DNA of 9,528 bases, taken from the NCBI GenBank assembly GCA_018710795.1, contig DVJH01000171.1, forward strand, positions 1-9,528, in the 5' to 3' direction. The position numbers were made by a program, and so were the translations under genes. The DNA is from Candidatus Galligastranaerophilus gallistercoris (lineage in GTDB: Bacteria; Cyanobacteriota; Vampirovibrionia; Gastranaerophilales; Gastranaerophilaceae). The notes below the pieces were generated by a model. That model was not told the origin of the DNA, did not search any database, and worked only from the letters and a program-made list of their open reading frames with translations. Of the stretch, positions 1 through 5,895 are shown piece after piece; position 1 is the stretch's first letter, and every line of letters starts with the position of its first letter.

Positions 1-1
1 A

Positions 2-400
2 AATTTAAACATTGATAAAATCCTGACCGTAAACGGGGTAAAAATTCATCTTGTCCACGGTTCGCCAAGAAAACAGGATGAAAATATATTCCCCGATACA
101 CCATCCTCTGAGGTTGAAAAAATGGTTGAAACGTCTCCCGCTGATGTTATTTTATGCGGGCATACACATATCCCCTGCGGATTCAGCTTAAACTCGGGGA
201 AAACCGTTGTAAACGCGGGGAGCATAGGGCGTTCCATGACAAAAGACAAAATGCCCGTATATCTTCTTATGACGATTAACTCAAACGGGGCATATTCTTT
301 CGAGCATATAAAAGTTAAATATGATAATAAACAAACGGCGCAATTAATCAAAGAAAGAAATTTTGAATTAAGCGAAGAATTTTCAAAACTATATTTATAA
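2..400 (+). CDS. Metallophosphoesterase (calcineurin-like), C-terminal part
   Basis: The window opens inside this reading frame; 132 C-terminal residues are visible and the start lies upstream. Members of this superfamily hydrolyse phosphomono- or phosphodiesters at a two-metal centre. Visible metal-site motifs are VHGSPR (His at residue 19 of the visible part) and GHTHIP (residues 53-58), followed by NAGSIGRS (71-78), which closes the core fold. The order HGSPR, GHTH, NAGS fits the YfcE/MJ0936-like phosphodiesterase group, whose members are about 160-250 residues. The N-terminal metal ligands (DxH, GD, GNHE types) are outside the window and cannot be checked. The last 30 residues are charged and probably helical. 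The TPR gene starts ten bases after the stop, so the two are likely co-transcribed. The substrate cannot be inferred. Confidence 0.9.
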   Translation, partial: NLNIDKILTVNGVKIHLVHGSPRKQDENIFPDTPSSEVEKMVETSPADVILCGHTHIPCGFSLNSGKTVVNAGSIGRSMTKDKMPVYLLMTINSNGAYSFEHIKVKYDNKQTAQLIKERNFELSEEFSKLYL

Positions 401-410
401 GGATAACAAA

Positions 411-1589
411 ATGGACATAAACACGCTTCACACAAAAGCTTCGGAACTTATGGCAGACGGCGAAACGGATAAAGCCGCAGAATTGTATAATAAAATACTT
501 GAGCTTGTCCCCAATGACGAAGCGGCATTAGGCGCGCTTATGGATTTATATCAGGAAACCGACAGATTAAAATATTACCTTGCAAGAGCAAATTACAATA
601 TCGTAAACGGTAAAATGGAATACGGCATAAACGATTGCAAAAAAGCATTAAACATTGACGCTTCAAACATTGAGGCAAGGGAAAAACTTGCAAGATTATA
701 CAAAGTAACAAATAAACCCCTGAAAGCAATTGACGAATTTTCAAAAATAATAGAAATAGACAATAATCATATTCAAAGTTATGTTGAACTTATAGATTTA
801 TACGTAAAAGAAAAAGCGCTGGAATCAGCGGTTAATATCGCAAAAAAAGCGGATGAAACATTTAAGGAAAAGGCAAATTTTAATGACATTCTGGCAAAAC
901 TTTATCTTGATTTGGGCGATTATAAAAAAGCCCTTGAAGCGGTCAGCGATGAAGTTTTAAAAATAAAAATTCTTCTTCAGGATGAACAAAACGAAGAAGC
1001 CAAAAAAATACTCGATAAATATAACCCCGATTTAATGGAAAAAGAACAAAAGGGAATGTATTATCTTCTTTTGGCGCAATACTATTACAATACAAAAGAA
1101 TTTGAAAAAGCGTTTGACGCAATAGAAAAATATACATCAATAATGGGCCCCAACCCCTTAAGTTTCCAGATGAAAGCATTGTGCTACGAAGAGAAAAACG
1201 ACAACTTTATGGCGGCATATAACTGGGGCTATATGAATAAGGCGCTGAATAAATTTGACGATGCGCTTGTGGAATTTTTGCATGCATACAGTCTTGACCC
1301 GAAAAATAAAGATGTTTTAATCGAGCTTGCAAAACTCTATGAACAAAATAAAGAAAAATATACGGCCATTGATTACTGGCACAAAGTCTATGACCTTGAC
1401 GGGGATGAAACGGCAAAAAGCATTCTGGCCGATTTTTATTATAAAGAGGGCGATATGATGATGGCGGAAAAATTCGGCAAAGAAACAACCTCTGATAATG
1501 AAAATTCGGAACAATACAAAGAACCCGAAGTTGAAGATGAAGGATTGCTGAATAAAGTTATTAATTTTTTCAGCAAAAATAAAAATTAA
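411..1589 (+). CDS. TPR-repeat protein, cytoplasmic, function unknown
   Basis: A 392-residue protein made almost entirely of tetratricopeptide repeats, helix pairs that form protein-binding scaffolds. Repeat-like units with the usual small and aromatic spacing lie near residues 5-38, 53-84, 86-118, 120-150, 156-188, 212-245, 268-299 (ending in a classic LDP-N turn) and 300-333. There is no signal peptide or membrane segment, so it should be cytoplasmic. Residues 358-377 form an acidic, polar linker, and the last 14 residues (GLLNKVINFFSKNK) look like an amphipathic helix with a basic end. The start is supported by AAGGA at 399-403, seven bases before the ATG; this site overlaps the stop codon of the phosphoesterase gene, suggesting coupling. 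It converges on glmS with only 33 bases between stop codons and no clear terminator hairpin there. Partner and pathway are unknown. Confidence 0.9.
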   Translation: MDINTLHTKASELMADGETDKAAELYNKILELVPNDEAALGALMDLYQETDRLKYYLARANYNIVNGKMEYGINDCKKALNIDASNIEAREKLARLYKVTNKPLKAIDEFSKIIEIDNNHIQSYVELIDLYVKEKALESAVNIAKKADETFKEKANFNDILAKLYLDLGDYKKALEAVSDEVLKIKILLQDEQNEEAKKILDKYNPDLMEKEQKGMYYLLLAQYYYNTKEFEKAFDAIEKYTSIMGPNPLSFQMKALCYEEKNDNFMAAYNWGYMNKALNKFDDALVEFLHAYSLDPKNKDVLIELAKLYEQNKEKYTAIDYWHKVYDLDGDETAKSILADFYYKEGDMMMAEKFGKETTSDNENSEQYKEPEVEDEGLLNKVINFFSKNKN

Positions 1590-1622
1590 CAGTTGAATTT
1601 TTTATGAGTCTTTACCGTTCTT

Positions 1623-3464
1623 TTATTCCACAGTAACCGATTTTGCAAGGTTTCTCGGCTGGTCAACGTCTTTTCCGAGATATTCCGCTATATAATAAGC
1701 CAATAACTGTAAAACGGTAACATTTAATGCGGGCGATACCATATCAAGAATTTCGGGTATCAGGATATAATCGTCAAAAAGTTGTTTGTGTTTGTCATCA
1801 ATATAGTTTGCAACTCCGATTAATTTTGCCTGTCTTGCATAAGCTTCCTCGCAGTTTGACATAACCTTATCATATACCCTGCCTTCATTTAAAATTGCAA
1901 GAACGGGCATTGTTTCGTCAAGCATTGCAATGGGGCCGTGTTTCAATTCGCCTGCGGGGTATCCGGTTGCATTGATATAGCTTATTTCTTTTAATTTCAA
2001 CGCCCCCTCAAGCGCCGTCGGATAATTTATTCCTCTTGCAATGAAAATAAAGTTTTTATATCCGGAATATTTTTTTGCAACGTCCCTTATATGCGAAGCA
2101 TTGCTTAAAATCGCTTCAAGTTTGGACGGGAGCAAAAGAAGCTCATGCTTTATATTATTTAAAATGCTCTTTTCTTTTCCTAAATTTTCCGCAATAAAAA
2201 TTGCAAGAAGATAAATTGAAATTAACTGCGCAATGTATGATTTTGTTGCCGCAACCGAAACTTCAATGCCGGCATTTACATGCAAAAGGCTGTCGGATAA
2301 TCTTGCAAGCATGCTTTCGTTTCTGTTCGTAATAATTAATACATGGGCGCCTTTTTCTTTTACCTGTCTGATTGCCGTTATGGTATCCGCCGTTTCACCG
2401 GATTGCGAAATGCCTATTACAAGAGTATTTTTGTCCGCTATTGTGCTTCTGTATATATATTCGCTTGAAGCTTCAACGTCAACGGGAATTCCCGTTAATT
2501 CCTCCATAACATATTTGCCGACAAGCCCCGCATGAAGGCTCGTGCCGCAGGCAATAATCTGAATTCTTTTTATATTTTTAATTTCTTCTTTTGTAAGTTT
2601 GACATCTTTTAATTTTATGTCGGAGATTTCATCAAAAATCTTATCCTGTAAAATGTTTCTTACAACATCGGGCTGTTCATGGATTTCTTTAAGCATATAA
2701 TGTTTATATCCCATTTTGGATAATGCCATGGGCTCAAACGGAAGAAATTCAACTTTGTTTTGGCTTAACGTTAAATCGGGATTATAAATTTCAATTTTAT
2801 CTTTTGTAATTTTTGTTATCTGGTCGTCGTTTAAATAAATTGCTTTTTTTGTGTATTTAATAATAGCGGGAATATCGGATGCAAGAAAATTTTCATTTTC
2901 GCCGACTCCGATTAAAAGGGGTGCATTTTTTCTTGTTGCAACAATACAGTCGGGTTCATTTTTGTGCATAACGCAAAATGCCCAGGCGCCTTTAAGTTTT
3001 TTTACCGCATTTTTAAGAGCGCTTATTAAATCTTTCGTTTTTGCATATTCATATGCAATCAAATGTGCCGCAACCTCGGTATCGGTTTGAGATTTAAACT
3101 TACATCCCGCATTTTCAAGTTCCGTTTTCAATTCCGCATAATTTTCTATTATGCCGTTATGAACAAGGGTAAGTCCGCCGCAGTTACAGGTTTGCGGATG
3201 AGCATTTATTTGATTGGGCACACCGTGAGTTGCCCATCTTATATGTCCGATACCGGCATTTGATTTAATTTCCGAAGGGTCCTGTTTTTTTAATTCATCA
3301 ACAAGATTTTGAAGCTTCCCTTGAGCTTTATAAACATTGATTTTTCCGCCGTTATAAAGGGCAACGCCCGAAGAATCGTATCCTCTGTATTCAAGATGTC
3401 TGAGCCCGTCAATTAAAACGTCAACGGCATTTTGATATCCGACGTAACCCACTATTCCGCACAT
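1623..3464 (-). CDS. glmS: Glutamine-fructose-6-phosphate aminotransferase (isomerizing)
   Basis: GlmS converts fructose 6-phosphate and glutamine to glucosamine 6-phosphate and glutamate, the first committed step to UDP-GlcNAc for peptidoglycan and, if made, lipid A. The start chosen is MCGIVGYVG at 3464, because Cys2 must become the N-terminal nucleophile after Met removal. It has GAGGAA at 3474-3479, nine bases upstream. The 613-residue length matches the family (about 600-610). Glutaminase domain, residues 1 to about 240: RGYDSSG (27-33), HIRWATHG (74-81), HNGIIENY (102-109), TDTEVAAHL (127-135). Two SIS domains follow: CGTSLHAG (306-313), SQSGETADT (353-361), ATKSY (406-410), and the segment around E493 and H509 in GELKHGP. 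The C-terminal NLAKSVTVE is intact, with K608 expected to bind sugar. It lies 72 bases after mtnA with its own candidate promoter. All key residues are present. Confidence 0.98.
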   Translation of the reverse strand: MCGIVGYVGYQNAVDVLIDGLRHLEYRGYDSSGVALYNGGKINVYKAQGKLQNLVDELKKQDPSEIKSNAGIGHIRWATHGVPNQINAHPQTCNCGGLTLVHNGIIENYAELKTELENAGCKFKSQTDTEVAAHLIAYEYAKTKDLISALKNAVKKLKGAWAFCVMHKNEPDCIVATRKNAPLLIGVGENENFLASDIPAIIKYTKKAIYLNDDQITKITKDKIEIYNPDLTLSQNKVEFLPFEPMALSKMGYKHYMLKEIHEQPDVVRNILQDKIFDEISDIKLKDVKLTKEEIKNIKRIQIIACGTSLHAGLVGKYVMEELTGIPVDVEASSEYIYRSTIADKNTLVIGISQSGETADTITAIRQVKEKGAHVLIITNRNESMLARLSDSLLHVNAGIEVSVAATKSYIAQLISIYLLAIFIAENLGKEKSILNNIKHELLLLPSKLEAILSNASHIRDVAKKYSGYKNFIFIARGINYPTALEGALKLKEISYINATGYPAGELKHGPIAMLDETMPVLAILNEGRVYDKVMSNCEEAYARQAKLIGVANYIDDKHKQLFDDYILIPEILDMVSPALNVTVLQLLAYYIAEYLGKDVDQPRNLAKSVTVE

Positions 3465-3473
3465 ATTTATAAA

Positions 3474-3479
3474 TTCCTC
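3474..3479 (-). promoter_or_regulatory. Ribosome binding site of glmS
   Basis: On the minus strand this reads GAGGAA and lies nine bases before the ATG at 3462-3464. It decides the start: the frame stays open 20 codons further upstream, to an ATG at 3524, but that start would bury the catalytic cysteine and would lie across the candidate promoter. Confidence 0.75.
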
Positions 3480-3495
3480 ATCATCTGTTTCAATA

Positions 3496-3524
3496 ATTTT
3501 ATTATGCGCCGTTTGGTTTTGCAA
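3496..3524 (-). promoter_or_regulatory. Candidate sigma-70-type promoter of glmS
   Basis: The minus strand reads TTGCAA (3519-3524), a 17-base spacer, then TAAAAT (3496-3501). Transcription would begin near 3489, giving a leader of about 25 bases that holds the GAGGAA site. This would let glmS be expressed apart from mtnA. The -35 box falls just beyond the mtnA stop codon. Seen directly as a motif match; promoter activity is inferred. Confidence 0.5.
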
Positions 3525-3536
3525 ATTAAGAATTAA

Positions 3537-4574
3537 TTAAGAAAATATTTTCTTCAATTCATCGGGCTTAAACACACCGTATTCGGTTATTATCCCTTTT
3601 ATCAGCCTGTTATCGGTAACATCAAAAGACGGATTGATAATGTTAACGCCGTCAGGGCATATGGGTTTCCCGTTAACGATTTTAACCTCATTTTCATCTC
3701 TTAATTCGATAACTATATCATCGCCCGAATTAATGCTCATATCAATCGTGGATTTGGGGGCAGCGATATAGAAAGGAATATTATAATAATTTGCGGCAAT
3801 TGCGATTGTTGAAGTCCCAATTTTATTTGCACTGTCGCCGTTTGAAGCAATTCTGTCCGCACCGGTTACAACAAAATTAATCATGCCTTTTTTCATAAAA
3901 TAAGAGCACATGCCGTCCGTTATTAAAGTAACGGGAATATTATCTCTTAAAAGTTCGTATGTGGTAATTTTGGCTCCCTGTCCTCTCGGTCTTGTTTCAT
4001 CGGCAAAAACCTTAATTGTATCATCGTTTTTAAAAGCGGACCTTATAACCCCCAATGCCGTACCGTATCCCACCGTTGCAAGGGCGCCCGCATTACAGTG
4101 CGTTAAAATCCCGGCACCCTTAGGAACAAGGGAAGCGCCGAATTCACCGATTTTTTTATTTATTTTGATATCCTCGTTTTCAAGTCGGATTGCATTTTCA
4201 ATTAATTTATCAATAATTTCGCGGGGGCTTTTATCTTTATTTTTTTCTACAATATCACTCTGTGATTTTATCGCCCAGGATAAATTAACCGCAGTCGGAC
4301 GGGAAGAATTTATATAATCAAATTTTTTAAAAAGTTTTTCGATAAAATTATCATCATCTTTTAATTCCATGGCAGCAAGAGAGCACCCGTGCGCACCCGC
4401 TATTCCGATAGCGGGCGCCCCCCTTACAATCATTGTCTTAATTGCACTGTACATATCTTCAACAGAATTAATCTTTATTTTTTTATATTCAAAGGGTATT
4501 AAAGTTTGATCAACGGTCAAACAATAACCGAATTCGCCCTCTTTTACCCACTCTATGGTTTTTTCTTCAAGCAT
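3537..4574 (-). CDS. mtnA: S-methyl-5-thioribose-1-phosphate isomerase
   Basis: MtnA isomerises the aldose 5-methylthioribose 1-phosphate to the ketose 5-methylthioribulose 1-phosphate in the methionine salvage pathway, in the cytoplasm. The 345-residue length fits the family. Motifs in order: MIVRGAPAIGIAGAHG (48-63, substrate phosphate region), THCNAGALAT (158-167) with the expected catalytic Cys160, ADETRPRGQGAK (191-202), and TGADRIASNGDSANKIGT (237-254) with the expected catalytic Asp240. These match the Cys160/Asp240 pair known in the Bacillus enzyme. Related ribose-1,5-bisphosphate isomerases and eIF2B-like proteins share the fold, but these motifs fit MtnA best. AAAGGA at 4582-4587 lies seven bases before the ATG, and the start overlaps the upstream membrane-protein gene by eight bases. 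No other salvage gene (mtnK, mtnN, mtnB, mtnC or mtnD) is in the window. Confidence 0.95.
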   Translation of the reverse strand: MLEEKTIEWVKEGEFGYCLTVDQTLIPFEYKKIKINSVEDMYSAIKTMIVRGAPAIGIAGAHGCSLAAMELKDDDNFIEKLFKKFDYINSSRPTAVNLSWAIKSQSDIVEKNKDKSPREIIDKLIENAIRLENEDIKINKKIGEFGASLVPKGAGILTHCNAGALATVGYGTALGVIRSAFKNDDTIKVFADETRPRGQGAKITTYELLRDNIPVTLITDGMCSYFMKKGMINFVVTGADRIASNGDSANKIGTSTIAIAANYYNIPFYIAAPKSTIDMSINSGDDIVIELRDENEVKIVNGKPICPDGVNIINPSFDVTDNRLIKGIITEYGVFKPDELKKIFS

Positions 4575-5013
4575 TTGTTTTTCCTTTTAAATAATTATGT
4601 ATAAAGCCTGTTATAAGTGCGGCAACCGAATTTGTCGATGAATATACAACGGCAATCATAACAAAAAACATAATAACCAAAAACGGATACAGGACGTTTA
4701 TGCCGTATGCGTAATAATCTTTATTAATAAAATGAATCAAAAGAACAAGAGGCGCAAAAATCAATAAATAAGAAACACAGAGGCAAAATCCCCCGAATGC
4801 GCCCATAAGCGCATAAATCTTATTATCTTCATAATAAAATCCGTCTTTTTTAATCAAAATAATTAACGGTGCGATAACACCGAAAAAAGGCGCAATAAAT
4901 AAAGACATAACGGGCATTAAAAACGGTATCAAAGACAAAATCGCATATATAGCCCCCGCTATAAAACAATAAACGGCAAAATATTTAAAATATTTAATCT
5001 CGACGGAATTCAT
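4567..5013 (-). CDS. Four-helix integral membrane protein, unknown function
   Basis: A 148-residue, strongly hydrophobic protein that I do not recognise. Predicted membrane segments by eye are about residues 11-31, 35-54, 68-95 and 105-127, with a possible amphipathic helix at 128-141 and a basic end (YLKGKTNA). A short charged loop, KKDGFYYEDNK (55-65), separates the second and third helices. There is no signal peptide apart from the first helix and no catalytic motif. Its ATG overlaps the ruvC stop in an ATGA arrangement, and its own stop overlaps the mtnA start by eight bases, so translation is probably coupled in both directions. A weak GGGAG lies about twelve bases upstream of the start. 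The operon position shows co-expression with RuvC and MtnA but does not indicate a shared pathway. Confidence 0.85.
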   Translation of the reverse strand: MNSVEIKYFKYFAVYCFIAGAIYAILSLIPFLMPVMSLFIAPFFGVIAPLIILIKKDGFYYEDNKIYALMGAFGGFCLCVSYLLIFAPLVLLIHFINKDYYAYGINVLYPFLVIMFFVMIAVVYSSTNSVAALITGFIHNYLKGKTNA

Positions 5014-5498
5014 CTTGCGGCCGCTCCCGATTCAACATTTCTTGCATGACAGATTGCAATCGCAATCGCATCTACGGTATCATCAAGCTTTGTATTTTTA
5101 TTTATTTCGACAAACCTTTTTACCATATCTCTGACTTCATCCTTTGTAGCCCTGCCATGACCCGTTATAACCTGTTTTATGACAAGAGGCGTATACTCTG
5201 CCGATTTAACCCCCATTTCTTCCAGTGCGGCAAGAATAACCCCTCTTGCTTGAACAACCGGGATTATGGTTTTTTGATTTTTAAAAAAGAAAACTTCTTC
5301 AATTGAAGCGGCGTCCGGAGAATACATTTTACAAAGACGCATAACATCATGATAAATCTCATGGAGCCTGCCTTGCATGCCTTTGGATTTATCGGTTTGT
5401 ATGCTGCCCGAAGCCACGACTTCGTAATTATCGTCCGCGCAATCCAGTACGGAATATCCGGTTATTTGAATGCCGGGGTCAATGCCTAATATTCTCAT
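5010..5498 (-). CDS. ruvC: Crossover junction endodeoxyribonuclease RuvC
   Basis: RuvC is a homodimeric nuclease that cuts Holliday junctions during recombinational repair, working with the RuvAB branch-migration motor. At 162 residues it has the usual family length. The four acidic metal ligands of the RNase H-like active site are visible: Asp7 in LGIDPG, Glu67 in IEEVFF, and Asp140 and Asp143 in LDDTVDAIAIAICH. The conserved basic segment GHGRATKDEV (113-122) is also present. The start MRILGIDPG is the standard one; only a weak GGAAG lies directly before it, so initiation may be inefficient. ruvA and ruvB are not in the window. It is the first gene of the minus-strand cluster and faces rne across a 397-base regulatory region. 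Confidence 0.96.
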   Translation of the reverse strand: MRILGIDPGIQITGYSVLDCADDNYEVVASGSIQTDKSKGMQGRLHEIYHDVMRLCKMYSPDAASIEEVFFFKNQKTIIPVVQARGVILAALEEMGVKSAEYTPLVIKQVITGHGRATKDEVRDMVKRFVEINKNTKLDDTVDAIAIAICHARNVESGAAAR

Positions 5499-5558
5499 AC
5501 TTCCATTTTAATATTAAAACCCGCTTTGGCTATTATTTAACATTTCTTACAAATAAAA

Positions 5559-5585
5559 ATGCGGCCTGAAAACTCAAAACCGCAT
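5559..5585 (-). terminator. Hairpin with U-rich tail in the ruvC leader (possible attenuator)
   Basis: A perfect six-base-pair stem, ATGCGG (5559-5564) with CCGCAT (5580-5585), encloses a 15-base loop. In the minus-strand transcript it is followed by a U-rich run (UUUUAUUUG), the layout of a weak intrinsic terminator. It sits about 60 bases before ruvC, so it could act as an attenuator, or end an unseen upstream minus-strand transcript. The stem is short, so termination strength is doubtful. Confidence 0.4.
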
Positions 5586-5623
5586 AAGTCAAGAAAGGAA
5601 TGGTTAGACTATTAACAGTTTGG

Positions 5624-5652
5624 ATTATTGCACAAAATAATATACTATGCAA
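5624..5652 (-). promoter_or_regulatory. Candidate promoter of the ruvC operon
   Basis: The minus strand reads TTGCAT (5647-5652), a 17-base spacer, then an extended -10 box TGCAATAAT whose hexamer is 5624-5629. Transcription would start near 5617, giving a leader of roughly 120 bases that includes the hairpin at 5559-5585. It closely resembles the candidate glmS promoter (TTGCAA, 17 bases, TAAAAT), which adds some support. Confidence 0.5.
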
Positions 5653-5706
5653 ATTATGTAATAAATGTTTACGTTTCTATACAAATTTTGTTTAGTATAC
5701 ATAATG

Positions 5707-5737
5707 TTGGGTATTTTAAATTTGAACATTATATAGT
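5707..5737 (+). promoter_or_regulatory. Weak candidate promoter of rne
   Basis: TTGGGT (5707-5712) and TATAGT (5732-5737) are separated by 19 bases, which is longer than ideal. It would give a leader of about 150 bases upstream of rne. Other AT-rich hexamers nearby fit nearly as well, so the exact site is uncertain. Confidence 0.25.
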
Positions 5738-5749
5738 AAAATTAACCTG

Positions 5750-5789
5750 AGCTGATTTTTGGTGCGTTGGTCACAAAATAAAAATAGCT
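5750..5789 (+). promoter_or_regulatory. Hairpin in the rne 5' leader
   Basis: AGCT-G-ATTTTT (5750-5760) pairs with AAAAATAGCT (5780-5789): ten base pairs with one bulged G at 5754 and a 19-base loop. A stretch rich in A and U follows, before the rne ribosome binding site. In E. coli the rne leader contains a hairpin that recruits RNase E to its own message. A similar role here is inference; the stem is mostly A-U and modest in strength. Confidence 0.4.
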
Positions 5790-5895
5790 TAAACAAAGGT
5801 ATAACGATTATTTTTAATATTTCGCATATTGCTCCCGATATCAAATAAGGGGGTTCAAAAAGCGGATTTTAAAAATCTGTGTAAAGGATTTAAAA

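Larger units (their letters stand above)
5499..5895. other. Divergent intergenic region between ruvC and rne
   Basis: 397 bases with no convincing gene, very AT-rich compared with its neighbours. On the ruvC side are a leader hairpin (5559-5585) and a candidate minus promoter (5624-5652). The middle holds two short inverted repeats: TTGCA/TGCAA (5628-5632 and 5648-5652), and TATAC/GTATA (5678-5682 and 5695-5699). On the rne side are a weak candidate plus promoter near 5707-5737, an AGCU-type hairpin (5750-5789), an AU-rich stretch (about 5801-5836) and the rne ribosome binding site. A minus-strand TATAAT at 5728-5733 has no good -35 box. I looked for a structured RNA such as 6S RNA here and did not find a convincing fold. 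Confidence 0.6.

Noticed and set aside
3465..3524. Longer glmS start at 3524
   Set aside because: It would add 20 residues before the cysteine that must be N-terminal for glutaminase activity; the ATG at 3464 has a proper ribosome binding site.
3910..4317. 135-codon plus-strand frame inside mtnA
   Set aside because: Antisense shadow of a well-conserved enzyme; no recognisable domain.
5600..5695. 31-codon plus-strand reading frame with three clustered cysteines after GAAAGGA
   Set aside because: The AGGA touches the ATG, leaving no spacing for initiation; the region is regulatory and AT-rich, and length and composition fit chance.
5555..5730. Possible minus-strand small RNA (6S-like) from the TATAAT at 5728-5733 to the hairpin at 5559-5585
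   Set aside because: The length would suit, but there is no good -35 box and I could not find the long, bulged hairpin expected of 6S RNA.
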